DNA of 64,000 nucleotides, taken from contig JAAKBF010000154.1 of assembly GCA_012656075.1 (NCBI GenBank), positions 62,001 to 126,000 of the forward strand, given 5' to 3'. Of this stretch, positions 1 to 11,693 are shown piece after piece; position 1 is the first letter of the stretch; each line of letters opens with the position of its first letter. Origin of the DNA: Phytophthora hibernalis (taxonomy: Eukaryota > Oomycota > Peronosporomycetes > Peronosporales > Peronosporaceae). The notes under the pieces were generated by a model. It did no database searches, was not told where the DNA came from, and was given only the letters and a program-made list of their open reading frames with translations. The position numbers and the translations under genes are program-made.

Positions 1-2825
1 GTTGATAAGCAAGCTGTCGCACAACGACGTGCTGTAAGTTAGGCCAGACGTAAATGCCGGCGACAGGAAGAAGTTACGCGAGAATGTCTCCGAGGACGAG
101 AACATTGTCAGCTCGTTCTCGCCGTCGGAGCCGGGGAACCAGCCATTGGCAAGCAGGTTCTGGGCCATGAAGTGGACACTGGCACGGTTTCCCACCTCCG
201 TGATAACACACGGGGCTTTCTTCACCCCAATGAAACTCGTGATAAACTTGTGCAGGGCAACAGATTCCTACGTAAACACACAGCAGCCTCGTCAGCATCA
301 CTGAGCAACAAAAACATTGGTGAAATGCATCAACCGAGAGGCAACGTACCGCATCCTGGATCAGCTCCGAGTCGTTATCTGACTTCGCACTGGAAGTACC
401 TAAGATCAAAATGCGATACGCTTCCATGACACCTGCACGAGTCAGCATCTTGTGACGGTACGGATCGCCAACCACGAAGTGCACGTCAGGGTAGTGACTG
501 AAACCATCATAGGCGTCGTCGTCCGGAAGCTTCGCCGTCAAAATCACAACTGGGTGGTACTGCTTTAAGGCACGAACGCGTAAGGGCCTGATAAGATGTT
601 CCAGGTCGTTGGCAAACGTAGATTCCGTGGTAACACAGACCACGATAGGAGCTACCGCCAATCCAAGATCACGCACGTCATCGACAACAGCATCCTCAAC
701 AGACTTCGAGGATTTTTAGCGGGGACTTTCTCACTCTTTTCTTCGCCTTCCGTTTCCTTCTCGGGCTCCGGGGTGTCAATTTGCCAGCGTTCAAACCGTG
801 CTTGGTGCCGTTTAAGAGGAGCTCCTGAGTCACGACCGTCACTTTTACTGCTTTCGCTGCGCACGAGAGATGAAGGGGATGAAACTTGCATCTCTCGCCA
901 AGCAAGCGGCATCGAGGCATTTGGGGACATTTCTGTCAGCGCACTGGCATCGGCTTGAGTCTGTGCAATCACATAGGCTGTCTCGCCACCAACGCACGTG
1001 TATGTGTCACCCGGGTTCAGGATCACTTTGCCTCTAGGACCATCAGCGACAGCGAATACGATAATTCCATTGCAGTGAGAGTAAGCGAGAGATGCTAACT
1101 CAGAAAAAGTCTTGCAGGCAACGACAGACGCCGGTGGTAGCTCCACCACATAAACCTCATGGCTTGCTCCGAGCAGATATCTGTCAACCCACGAGCCCTC
1201 ACCGTTATCTATCGCCTTAGATCGGTTCGTACGCTTGGCATCACTTCCGAGACCTTCATCGTTGTCATCATCAAAACTCGAGGTCGACGTAAGACTGTAC
1301 ATGAATGTCGAGAAGCCGGGGCAAATGCAGTTTTGTCCAAGCAGGGACAACGCTACCTCTGACAGGCAGAGCACATTCTGAACGCCCATGTCGCGAATGA
1401 GCTGGGAGTGGACGGACCGGTGCACTTGTGCAAAAATGTGCGCTTTGGGGGCTTGACGTTTAGCCGCGAGTACACGCATTAGTGTGCGATGGTCACTGAC
1501 AGATAACTCTTCATCTCCCACGCGGTCCGTTAGCATGAAGATGGCATCGGCAGAGTCACAAGCAGCACGCTTCGCGTCATCAATTTCAAGTAGAGACCCC
1601 TGGATGAACCACACGCGCTTCGCAAAGAACGGGTCCAGGAGCAGCGCCTGGAGCGACGTCGCTGGCGGGTCTTCACTGAGCACAACAACGTGAACGCCAA
1701 CAAAATCATGGTCATTGTGGAAAATCTCGTGGAAAAAGTGGCTGATACGAGTTGCAGTGAGGTCTCCGCAGAGAACGACGTGGCGGTTGTTGGATGACGG
1801 CTTGTAGCTGGCTTGCTCGTACGCTGAAACGGAGTTGCTCAGATCCATCACGTTCGAAATCTGGTATGGGATAACCAGGATGAAAATGCAGACGAGTACG
1901 CCCACGAACACCTTCGAGAGTGCGTTCTCCGATGGAGGCTTATCGATCGTCACAAATGTCATTACAGAGTTGAAGAATGAGTTGAAGAATGTCCACTCGC
2001 CCAGGTTCTTCACAGAGAGCGTGCCGTCCATCGTCTCGGCGACCTGGATGACTCCAGCAGCACCAAGCAGAATGCACGCAATTTGCAGGTAGCATAGGAA
2101 CGCGAACTGACGCACCGGGGTCAAGTACGCGTGGCATCGACTCAGCACCGCCCTGCCCGTGAGATAGCACATGGCAAAACGGGCGGGGTAGACAAAGCGC
2201 CACCACGACTCGCCGTACCAAAATGTGCTGTACACAACAACAACAAGCAAGCGTCACGAACACTACTGCAATCATACTAAAAAGGATTCTACTTACTGGT
2301 AGCGTGTGAAGAAAGAAGCAGGAAGCACGGGCAGAATATTCACAAGATAGGCCAGCGTCGTCAGTGACAGCAGATACTCCCGACGTCGGTTGGCGGCGAG
2401 ATACACGCCTCGGAAGGCGAAGTCAACAGTGAACAACGAGGCACAAATCACCTCAATCACCCAGATCGAGTGCGGCATCTACAATTTACAAACAACATTC
2501 CTAATTCATAAAAAAACATAAACAAGTTTAAAAAATGGAAAGAGAAAACTCACACTGTTGAGAGGGATGTACGTGTTGGCGATGTACGTGCCCGCAAAGA
2601 CCACAGAACACGAGCGCCATGAAGGCGTCGATAGCAGCTCCCAGGTTACCATTGTCCAGGTTCCTATCGTGAATATCACAGAACCAGTCAGAAAATCACA
2701 AGTCAAACAGCAATATTGTACTACTTTAAAGGTTACTGACCGACTGATACGCTCAATGTCACGCGCATCGCCGAAAATGTGGAAAACGTTGGCGTCGGAC
2801 GCCGTTTGGCGCTTGCGGCGGCAGT
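1..2825 (-). CDS. BK/Slo-type ion channel with two RCK domains (partial, runs off left edge)
   Basis: A calcium-activated (Slo/BK) family channel by architecture: an S1 helix (exon near 2554-2660), S2-S3 (2297-2478), S4 to pore and RCK1 (about 865-2227), and RCK2 (350-703 and <1-267). RCK1 has the family landmarks HVVLCGD, then FFAKRVWFIQGSL and CPGFSTFMYSL; RCK2 has VVILTAKLPDD, HFVVGDPYRHK, and the C-terminal ITEVGNR and FTSGLTYSTSLCDSLL. Splice sites: GTAAGT at 2291-2296 with CAG at 2228-2230, GTGAGT at 2548-2553 with TAG at 2479-2481, GTACGT at 344-349 with TAG at 268-270. Between 703 and about 864 the frame changes, explained either by a 161-nt intron or by an indel. The first exon is not resolved. 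Oddity: the position of the selectivity filter reads TFVTID (1942-1959), where BK has TVGYGD, so no GYG/GFG signature is present. Whether it conducts potassium is therefore doubtful. Confidence 0.85.
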
Positions 2826-3145
2826 CTGAGGGCAGAAATTCACAGTAGCAGGAGGTTTAATGACTGGGGTTACGATAGGGTACGTTACAGGGGGCGGGAG
2901 ACCTCAGCGACGCTGCCGTAGCGCGAGGTGTCGGGTTGACGGAGCGGTATACGCTCCATTATTGGAAAATCAGAAAATGACAAGCATGAATTTCGTTACT
3001 TTTACGTTACTTCACGTTACTTTATTCAACTTTATAGACACTTAATCAGACTACTTTTGAAGTTGAAGTGGTGACTTGTTGTGCATACTGTAACATTCGT
3101 TGTCACAAAAACTCAATTATCAACTGGACGTGCATCTAGGCTAAG
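2826..3145. other. Intergenic stretch between channel and QSOX genes, with short CGTTACTT repeats
   Basis: About 320 bp upstream of the channel exons and downstream of the QSOX stop. It probably contains the unresolved first exon or promoter of the channel gene. The only structure I see is three copies of CGTTACTT at 2994-3001, 3005-3012 and 3015-3022, spaced 10-11 bp apart. No convincing coding frame is visible. Confidence 0.4.
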
Positions 3146-4600
3146 CTAGGTGGGCGCTTTCTTTTGAGGGCCAAAGCGATGTCTTTGGGTTTTCAAGACC
3201 ACGCCAACCAACGCGAAAAGGAGTGCGCCTGCGGTTATGGCGCTAAATCCCTCGTATGTGGATGTGAGACCAATCTCGTCAAAGAGGGTCTTGTCTTCGT
3301 GGCCGTAGACACTTGCGAGGTAGGAAACCATTCCGTCTTCGTGAATTAGCGACATCCCGATCGACACGGGGCCGCCGATATCGATGTAGCAGCTGGAGCA
3401 GTCGGACGTAGCTGGCCATTGATCTCTCTGGAGTCGCTTGTTGACTTTGTTGTGCATCTTCCAAGACCACATTACTACGGCATGAGGTCCATTTGTGTCG
3501 CTGGCTGCCAGCTCCTTAACTATACTCTCTGGGTTCGCCTCCATGAAATGCTGCCGGCAGTCCTCGCAGCCAAAGAAGAACTTCACATACAGACGAATTG
3601 CCGCCATAGTATCGCTGGGTTTCCAAGATCCCTCTGAGTCTGCAGCTCTTGTGTCTCGCACCGTCATGCTGTGGAACAGAGTCCAAAGACCACATGTGTA
3701 AGTTTTGCACACAGCCCACTCGGAGTCTTCATCGCCTCCGGACTCGAACAAGTCGACGGGAAAGCTCGTTTCCTGCGCGGTGGACCTCCATGCAGTGATA
3801 AGCTCATTCCACTCGGCTAGAGACCAGCTTTGTTTCTGTTTTAGAGCATCGGCAAGCTTCGCTATGGCCTCGCGGTTTCCTTTCACTGGAAATGTAGCAC
3901 TAAGCGCATTCACCCACGTCAATGCTGCATCGTACCTCTCGCCTTCTAACGCAGGTACTCCCATGAAAAAACTGCTCTCGAGTGATAGCATCATGGCTTT
4001 GCCAGCATCACGTAGTCGTTTGTACTTCATCTGAATAGAAGTATCATCGTTCAGCGCTCCATTAGCCTTGGACGATTCCGTGTCTGCTTCTTCCAATTCA
4101 TTTCGTCGCAGTTTATTTTCTTCAGCAATAGTGGCGACATCCATCCCAGACTCAATGTCGTGCTCTGCCAGCACCTCTTCCACCCATTTAACCACAGGTT
4201 TCATCTTCTTTCGTCCTCTAATTTCCATCTTCACTTTCTCACTCGATCCCAATGGCACATGATGCGCTTTGACAGTAGGGTACCCGTGGACCTCCTCGCG
4301 AGTGCAGATGCTCTTGTGCTGGCTGCAATCAACTGCTCCAATTTGAACAACCTTCGACTCGGCGTAGAAATCCCCAACCTTCTCCCATTCGGGAGCGAAC
4401 ATTCGGCAGTGAGCACACCACGACGAGTAGTAGTCGACAATCCAGACCGCGTCCGAGTCGTTCAGCATCGCCTCGTAGCCCTCCACGTCCAGCGAACGCA
4501 CTACCAACGACCCATTGAACAGCGGGCCACGGTCACGAGGTAGGGAAATGGCTGAAGCAAGCGGGAGCAGCACAACCAGCGCCGCTAGAACACGCAACAT
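3146..4600 (-). CDS. QSOX: Quiescin-type sulfhydryl oxidase (thioredoxin + Erv/ALR domains)
   Basis: An uninterrupted 484-residue frame. Residues 1-18 form a signal peptide. A thioredoxin domain follows with active site WCAHC at residues 61-65. The C-terminal half is the FAD-binding Erv/ALR domain: WTLFHSMTVRD, the CEDC redox pair, the SWKMHNKVNKRL helix that contacts FAD, and a further CSSC pair. A single membrane helix (near residues 452-472) ends in a basic tail. QSOX enzymes use FAD and oxygen to insert disulfides into secretory proteins, passing electrons from the thioredoxin cysteines to the Erv CxxC. The single Trx domain plus C-terminal anchor is the plant/protist-type layout, and indicates action in the ER/Golgi lumen. 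The ATG is the first in the frame and is directly followed by the signal peptide. Confidence 0.93.
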   Translation of the reverse strand: MLRVLAALVVLLPLASAISLPRDRGPLFNGSLVVRSLDVEGYEAMLNDSDAVWIVDYYSSWCAHCRMFAPEWEKVGDFYAESKVVQIGAVDCSQHKSICTREEVHGYPTVKAHHVPLGSSEKVKMEIRGRKKMKPVVKWVEEVLAEHDIESGMDVATIAEENKLRRNELEEADTESSKANGALNDDTSIQMKYKRLRDAGKAMMLSLESSFFMGVPALEGERYDAALTWVNALSATFPVKGNREAIAKLADALKQKQSWSLAEWNELITAWRSTAQETSFPVDLFESGGDEDSEWAVCKTYTCGLWTLFHSMTVRDTRAADSEGSWKPSDTMAAIRLYVKFFFGCEDCRQHFMEANPESIVKELAASDTNGPHAVVMWSWKMHNKVNKRLQRDQWPATSDCSSCYIDIGGPVSIGMSLIHEDGMVSYLASVYGHEDKTLFDEIGLTSTYEGFSAITAGALLFALVGVVLKTQRHRFGPQKKAPT

Positions 4601-4816
4601 GATGGCGATGCAGAAAGCGAAACTCCGTCACGCGTGGTCGGAATTAATCGAATGAAAACTGAAGTTTTGTTCGACCACCGGAAAACTGTAGCCATTTGTA
4701 CGATTGTTGAAGCTATAAGTTGCTAGGCTCTACGGAATTGACGTTGCAGCACAGACAACTTGGCGTCGGACCATGGTGTACCAGCGTCGACTTCTGGTTG
4801 TAGAAGTTTAGGGATG

Positions 4817-6819
4817 TCAAACTTGACGCGCGCCGTTGCCGATGGCTAAAGCGTCCTCCACCACAGCAGCTACTACTGGTGAGAGTCCGTTGTTGGAAGC
4901 TTTGGTGGTAGGCAGTCGCGAATCCGAGCTACTCGTTCCTAGCGGTGGTTTCTTGGAGAAACGAGTTACGGACGCAGGTGACGACCAGTCTGGTAAAGCT
5001 GCGAGGGATCCGGAGTCGCTGGCCATCTGCCACTTCATGCGCAACGACCGGAGTTCTGCAGAGAGCTGCTTGTTCTCCTTGCGTGCGGCAGTTCGCGTCC
5101 AGTCCAATTTGTTGCGCACATCGATGAACTTCTCGTCCATGAGGCGCAATTGATCTTCCAGGATGCGCGCGCCTTGTTCCAGCTCGGCCATTTGGACGTC
5201 CTGAGCAGCATGTTTGCGAAGTGCAGTGGCCAATTTATCCTTCGCTTCAAGAAGCTCCTTGTCTAAACGACGCTGCGCATCAACTGCGCGCGTCTTAGCT
5301 GCTGCTTCGTGCTTTAGATGAACCATGAGTTTCTCCACGTGCTCTGAAAGAGCCGCCACCTTCTCACTGAGCTCTTTGTTGACCAGCTCACTTTTCGCGC
5401 GCAGCTCTTTCTCGACTCGTTCACGACCGACCATCTCTACAACCTTCTCACGCATACTTTGCAGATCGCGAATCCCAGCTTGAGCAGTATCTAACTCGCT
5501 TTCGAGCCTCTCCGTACGTTCAGTCAGCCGCTTGTTGCGGCTTCGTAGTACGCGCATTTCGCGTTCCAATCGTCCAACGCCGCCGAGCCCCAGCACATCT
5601 AGAGCCGAGAAGTTCTCAACGTTCGGCAAGTGACAAGATGATGGTTCCGCTCCATCTTGTGTATCATCAGTTGCTGGGTCAAATGATGAAGAAGCCGGTG
5701 GACCTCCGGCAAGTTGCCACTCGTGCTCCTGTGCCTTCAGACGTAGGCGTACTAATTCCTCGAGCCTTACATGCTGGTAAAGCATGTCATCTTCACTCGT
5801 ATCTTGACTGGAAATCGTAGGATCCAGGCCAATTCCACGAAGCAGGACGCGTCGCACACTGCCTATTTCTTCTCGAAGCTGTGCTAGCTCCGATTTAGTC
5901 TTGTCGAGTAGATTAGCAGCACGAAGATGCTTCTCCCTTGCTGCACGAGCTGCTCAGACTTAACGAATACCTCATGTTGCAGGGTCCGAACCCGTGCAGC
6001 ATAATCGTTACCGGGTCCAGTGAGCGACAGCAGCGCTACTTCATCTTCCAGTTCTTTCACGCGCGCTTTGGCCTCATTCAATTTCTCATGTTTCTCTTGA
6101 ACCTGCTGCTCAGAACGCCGCAACAGTGCACCCTGGTTAACCTCACGAACGTCTTCGTCTGCAGCAACCGCCTTCAATTGACTCTCCAGACTCGAAATCT
6201 GTGCTTGTAGTTCCTCACTCTTGCTTAAACCATTTTCCAGCTCTTGGTGTTTAGCAGCAATTTCGTCTTCATGCGACCTTCGAACATCTTCATGAGACCT
6301 TCGAGTGTCTTCCTGAGCCTGTTGTAGCTGATCATACTGCACTCGAAGTGCATCGTACTCGGCGCTAAGCTGTGCAAAGCGATCATCACGCTCATCTAGC
6401 AATCGCTGGAGTTCTGCCTCCTGCTGTTCATGGGATATATCCGTGGCACGAAGGCTCTCCAGCTCCGCGAGGTCGTCCACCATCTGTGCCGTGCAATTCT
6501 GGACACTTTCTTCGAGCTGAGCTATCTGCTCCTGCAGTTCTCCCTTCTCAGTCGCGAATTGGTCCTCCGCATACTTCCTGGTCTCTTCGATTTGCTCTTC
6601 TGCATACCGTTTTGCTTCCTCCAAGGCTGCATAGCTTTCACGCCATTGTCCATTCTCCTCGGTGATAACCTCAACGGTTTGAGTCAGTTCTGCCGTCCGT
6701 AGTCGTTCATGTTCTACTGCTGCCTGCATATGTGCCTTCTCATTTGCGTGTTCTCGATAGAGCTCATCGTTAGCATGACGAAGCTCAGCAATCTCCTCCT
6801 CGGGTGTCTTGACCGTCAT
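4817..6819 (-). CDS. Long coiled-coil protein of unknown function, broken by one frame change
   Basis: Two adjoining frames (4817-5857 and 5884-6819) that together give one protein of roughly 665 residues made almost entirely of heptad-rich, Glu/Gln/Arg/Leu coiled coil. They read through each other if one base is restored in the GGG run near 5938-5941: the frame then goes from ...SEQLVQQ into EKHLRAANLLDKTKSELAQL without a gap. The downstream half has no Met in a sensible place before its own frame begins, which argues for one gene. The start is taken as MTVKTPEEE at 6819. The last about 60 residues are disordered and Ser-rich. I recognise no family; a centrosomal, golgin-like or scaffold role would be typical of such proteins but is not shown. 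Confidence 0.7.
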
Positions 6820-7001
6820 TGACGACAATGCTTCGCTCCTAGACACACAAGTGAAAACACAATCTCGCAAACCACAAGCACACCCCAGCCAAAATAGATC
6901 GATGGCGAAGAAACTATTTTCTTGTGTCCGCTGCGCTCACCTTCTATTTGATACACCATCCAGAGTTTCCAGTTGCAAATCAGCATCGAGCCACTTTTCG
7001 T

Positions 7002-8618
7002 TCACTTTGAATCTCCAGCTTCATCCACAGCTTGCAAAGCTGCGTTCAATTCTTGGAGAATATCGCGTACCTACACATTTGCAAAACAAATCGTCATTAA
7101 TATCTGCAGAAACATGATGCCAGGCTAGCATTTTTGCAAACATACATAGCCCAAGTGCGCAAGGAGGTCCCTTCCTCCAGCTGTCGAATTCTTATCGCTG
7201 GAGTGCTCGTGCTTTGAGAGCAGCTCGCTGGCTTTGGCGTACAAAAGTTCGCGGAATTCCACGTAGTTGATTCCAGTGTTGGCAAGCATTACTAGCTGGC
7301 ACTGGTCTACAAACTCGTGTCCGACCAGGCCGATCTCTTTCAGGTCTTCCAGCTCGTGCTCGACTGCGGCGTATTCCCGCTTGAAGAAACCCCACAATTC
7401 ACGGACGTTGTACCCGTTAAACCAGTTGTGGTTGATCGAGATTGTGTCCACCAAGTTTTTGACCTGGTGATACCATCCGCTGGGCACGAATATCGCATCG
7501 CCCGTTTCTTGGATGACGTGCACCGGGTTTGCTTCGTGAAATTGGGGATACATCTCCTTGTCAACATTTCCAATCGTCACATCGGGCAAGACGAAGCGGC
7601 CAAAGCGGTCCTTCAGCTTTGATTCCTGCTCAGTAATAAAATCACAACATATTAAACACCGTTTGTAGAGATCTTTAAAGGCATCACGATCCTTACATCG
7701 TCCGGGTGATAGAATACCCACTCTTTGCGACCACAAACGTTGACTGACCAGCTGAAGGCAAAAGATAAAATGATAAAATGCACAAAAATACCGTACAACT
7801 ACGACGAGCGCATACCTATACGAGCGGAATACATCCTGATGAAGTGGCGTCCAGCTTCCAGCAGGGCCTACACTCACGATCACAATGCAAATTATGGCCA
7901 TCGCTCAAATCATCACCATTTTTCTAAAACTTGCCAAGGTACACGAAGCGATAATCACTTTCGCTCTTTTCCTTGTGGTCCCACCACCTAGCGCAAAAAA
8001 AGTAACAGCACTTGTTAGTCTACAACCACAAGACTGAAACAGAACCAAATCCACACCAGTTCAGCCAGTCGTCCTTGAAAAACGGGGTGTTCTACAATCA
8101 TCACCGAGTCAGCACAGCCACTCCCTCAACCAACCCACCGACGTACTCATAGATATCGTGCCCGAAAGCGTGCACGAAATGCCAGTCCTTGAGGTATTTC
8201 TTGCCCGCTCTGCCGCTCTCAACCATCTCCAAGTACTCGTCTTCAGATCAATCCACTCCGTCAACCTTTTTCCAGCTACAGACTCCAGTAAGCTGCGTCC
8301 TCACCGAGTCTCATGGTGCATCGCTCCTCCGCGCCATACTCCGCCACATCTCCACTCGCCACCTTCAAATGTCACCCCAAAATCACTCTAAAATCCTCCA
8401 AAACAACGAAAATAAGTGCATTTCGCACGTACAGGCGCCACTGCCGCCCCATAAAGCTCCTTCAGATGCACAAAATTGATTTTCTGCCCATCCCGCCACT
8501 GCGCTGTATTAGGGAACCACTTGTCGGTCACGTTACGCAGTAGAACCGGGCGGTTAGTCGCCAAATAACGCGCACAGAAGGCCTCGTAGCTCAGTGTCTG
8601 GGCGTCCTCCACGTCCAT
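7002..8618 (-). CDS. JMJD4: JmjC-domain 2-oxoglutarate dioxygenase, JMJD4-like
   Basis: Nine exons join in frame: 8434-8618, 8305-8362, 8145-8240, 8057-8091, 7935-7987, 7816-7867, 7697-7751, 7146-7625 and 7002-7070. The product matches JMJD4 along its length: KKYLKDWHFVHAF, FFKDDWLNWWWDHK, the iron-binding HxD in GSWTPLHQDVFRSYSW, VNVCGRKEWVFYHP, and FVPSGWYHQVKNLVDTISIN with the second-half histidine. In animals JMJD4 hydroxylates a lysine of translation termination factor eRF1, aiding stop-codon readout; the same role is inferred here. The intron between exons 5 and 6 starts with GC (GCAAGT at 7929-7934 on the minus strand), a GC-AG intron. It shares a roughly 110-bp divergent promoter with the RME-8-like gene. 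Confidence 0.9.
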
Positions 8619-8725
8619 GTCTTTTGCGCATTATAGAATCAGAAATGTAGCCATGTCGGAATCAGATCTGTTAGCCGTTTCTCGTTCAGAGCCGGGACAC
8701 GTACGTCAGCAAAGTAACCGCCGAG

Positions 8726-11693
8726 ATGTCTACTGTAACACCCCAGGCTCACTTTCCGATCTTCTCTCTGATGGCGTCCCCAGAGAGCGACTCGTCGCTG
8801 GCTGGTGGCGGCGACACGGTCATCGCGCAGTATCTCGTGACCAAAGTGGCTTGGTGGGCCACGTACCCGCGCATCCTGATCGTCACGGCCTCGACGCTGA
8901 GCACGTACAACCCGGAGACGTTCGAGTGCACCAACCAGTGGGAAATTGCTGATATCGAGAGCGTCGAGATCTCCTCGCACAACCAGGTACAATGTACGAA
9001 TATTTTGCAAGAGTGAGAGAATATTTTAACCTTTTTGTTGCATTGATTTGTGTTGGCAGTTCGTGCTGCGGCTCGAGAAGTCTGGCTTCCGGTCGCCCAA
9101 GTTGAAGTTCACGTGCTTTGCTCGCGGCCACTTGCTGTCACTGCTCGCTCGGCTGCGTCGACAGGCTCACAGGAAGGTGCTCTTGTATCGTGTCGAGACC
9201 ACCCGGCGACTGCACTACCGCTGCATCGAGAAGTTCGCCAATGCGTCGAACAGGCTGCTGTTTTTACAAGTGACCGTGTCCAGCATCGTCTTCTTGGATG
9301 AATGCGGACGTCGATTGCAAATTCTGCCTTTCTTGTACTTGCAAAAGTGGCTTTTTCAACTGCGCACAATGACGGAATGGTGCTGTCTACGGCATTCCAC
9401 GACCGGTTCTTCCTGTGTGTGGAAAGACACGAGTGCATGAACGAGATCGTGGCGGCGGCGAATGAAGCGGGTGTGGAGCTGTACAAGACGGCGAGTCCCA
9501 TCACGGCGTTGCAGCTTCGGCTGCAGAATACGCAGGTGCTGGATCGTCCTTCGGTCATTCGGTTCGACGTCAAGAAAGCGAGAACCACGTCGAAAAATGG
9601 CGATGCTGCACCCGAAAGTGAAGGCGCTGATGGCGTCAAGAAGGCGGCGTTCAAAAATATTCAGCTGATTCTGCAAGGCGACGCAGTCGTGGAGATGCAT
9701 CGATCAAAACGCACTGTCATTGCGCGTCCGTACAGCGCGTTGTTGGCGATCGTTCGCGCAGACTGGGACCCGAGGACGCTTGTGCTGGAGTTTAAGCAAG
9801 AAGATAACTTGGTCCTTGATGTGGACGGCCGAGATCAACTTGTGACGCTGCTGCTGTTGGTGTGTCGCGAAGCGGGCCAGCACAATATCGTGTTGATTTC
9901 TTCTGGGCTCAACTATTGCCGATTCTACCATCCTCATGCTGCGGACACTGTCGCGAAGGATGCCAACAACACTGCAGGCGCGTCGATGGAGATGTTTCTG
10001 CTGGGGAGAATCATGCAAACGAGCGTTCGCCCGGAAGATGCCAATGGTGGAAGAGCCCGAGGCAACAGTGTGTGGTCTCCACGCAGACGACGCAGTGGAA
10101 GCGTATCGGCATTCAGAGCGTCTCAAGGAAATAATGACACTTCTCGCACTGCTAGGTCTGACTCAAGCAGCCGTGGCGGATGGTTCCAGCGACGCATTAG
10201 CAAGGACAATCGAACAGCAGAGCCCCTCTACGAATCTCGCAACTCCGTCGATTCAGGTTTATCCATGAACGAGAGTGTGAGCATCACGATTGCTATGGAG
10301 GAGTTCAACGCGAATCTTCCACTTGACGAGCTCACGCGCAGTGGCCCAGAGCAGGTTGAAGTCGTGAATAGGGCCATGGAGCTCGTTTTCGAGCATCTCG
10401 TGGCACTGGTAGCAGCTCAGCGACGATACGGAGATACTTCCAACTCGGAGCTTATTACCACGTTGCAGGCACTTGTGCGCTTGTATCACCATCCAGATGC
10501 ATGCTTCGCAGACGACATGGTGCGACTTCTTGCTGGAAACTTGTGTCGGCCTTGTTATTCTAACACTAATGCTTGGTGCGACAGATCCCCGAGTATTTGA
10601 CGCCGTGCATGAGCTTATTCTCCAGCAAGACGTGCTCATTTGCTATTGGTGCCTCAGGCTGCTCCACTGCTTTTTGGGTATCCGTACGCCGAACACTGCT
10701 GCGGATTCTAATGCAGAGGGTGACCAACGAGCCAAGATGATTCAGCATTTTGTACACAACGGAACGCTCCAGCACGCCATCGTTGACCTTATACCAGCCT
10801 CATTTGCTGCATCAAACAGCTCATCTTTCATGGCACAGTCCTCCACCATCGGTTCAGCCTTCTGGATGGCTGACCCGGAGGCTGTGCGGAGCCCACCTTC
10901 TAGTCTTTCGGCATCCAAGTCCTCGATTCTGTGCACACAGGAAGCCCGGGTGCAGAATGAGATAAATGTTGTATTTTACGAGACACTGCTCACTCTGCAC
11001 CACTTGCTGGTGTACTTGCGCAGCACTGCGAAGGTCCAACGAGCTACGCGCGATCGGCAAAATTATATTGCAGAAAACAGTCGAATTCATCATAAACACT
11101 CCGACACCTTCAGTGACGTACCAGCCGAGAAGCAAATGAATGCACTTGCTGAAAAGCTGCTGGAAAAACACCGCTTTCTAATGGACTCGATCGTGGATGT
11201 CCGCCTTGTTCGTATGGCTGAAACATCGGTGGCACTCGTAAAATTTGTTTTGAGTCACTTCGCGACGAAGACCAGCGCTAGTCAAATTCGGCTATCGCCA
11301 AGTAATAACCAGCTATCGCATACCAGTGACGAAGACTTTCTTCGAAAGAGGCGGCTTGGTACGCTAGGCTCGTTCCTTGATGATTATCGCGCCGTCACCG
11401 AAGGTAGAGCGGAGAACCAGTCACTACTCTTTGGTTCAGAGAGGACAATTGAGTTTCCGATCAATGCTCTGAGCGGAGCAACAGGCAGTGATTACACGAA
11501 TGCTGCAATGGAGAGGTTGCTAAATCCCGGCGCCACTAATCGCATCGGAACGGTGATGTCGAACGGATCCATGAGACTTGAGTACCTTGACCCAAGTGAA
11601 CCACCGAGTTCAACCCGTGAAGAGGAAGCCAACGTGACGCCATTGAAGCAGGAGGTCTATAACAATTTTTGGAGCCCCAGCAAAAGCCTTTAG
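8726..11693 (+). CDS. DNAJC13/RME-8-like N-terminal region protein (no J domain seen)
   Basis: Exon 1 (8726-8985) ends HNQ before GTACAA, and exon 2 starts at TTCGTGCTG after GCAG near 9059. The N-terminal PH-like repeats match RME-8/GRV2: LVTKVAWWATYPRIL, TASTLSTYNPETFECTNQW and VLSTAFHDRFFLCVER. A later MEEFNANLPLDELTRSG corresponds to the FNANIPYSGV region, followed by helical repeats. RME-8 is an endosomal J-domain cochaperone. Here only about the first 960 residues of a normally 2,200-residue protein are present, so J domain and C-terminus are missing. A frame change at the AAAA run near 9350 is best explained by one missing base. A 40-nt intron (10545-10584, CTAAC branch-like site) connects the two large frames at 10544/10585. 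The start could also be the ATG at 8771. The 3' end may join the next feature. Confidence 0.7.

Noticed and set aside
3146..4600. Secreted QSOX protein as a possible effector
   Set aside because: It has a signal peptide but no RxLR or LFLAK-type motif, and a C-terminal membrane anchor and full enzyme domains point to a housekeeping ER/Golgi enzyme.
5884..6870. Upstream coiled-coil frame as a gene separate from 4817-5857
   Set aside because: One added base in a GGG run joins them through uninterrupted heptads, and the downstream part lacks a credible start and promoter.
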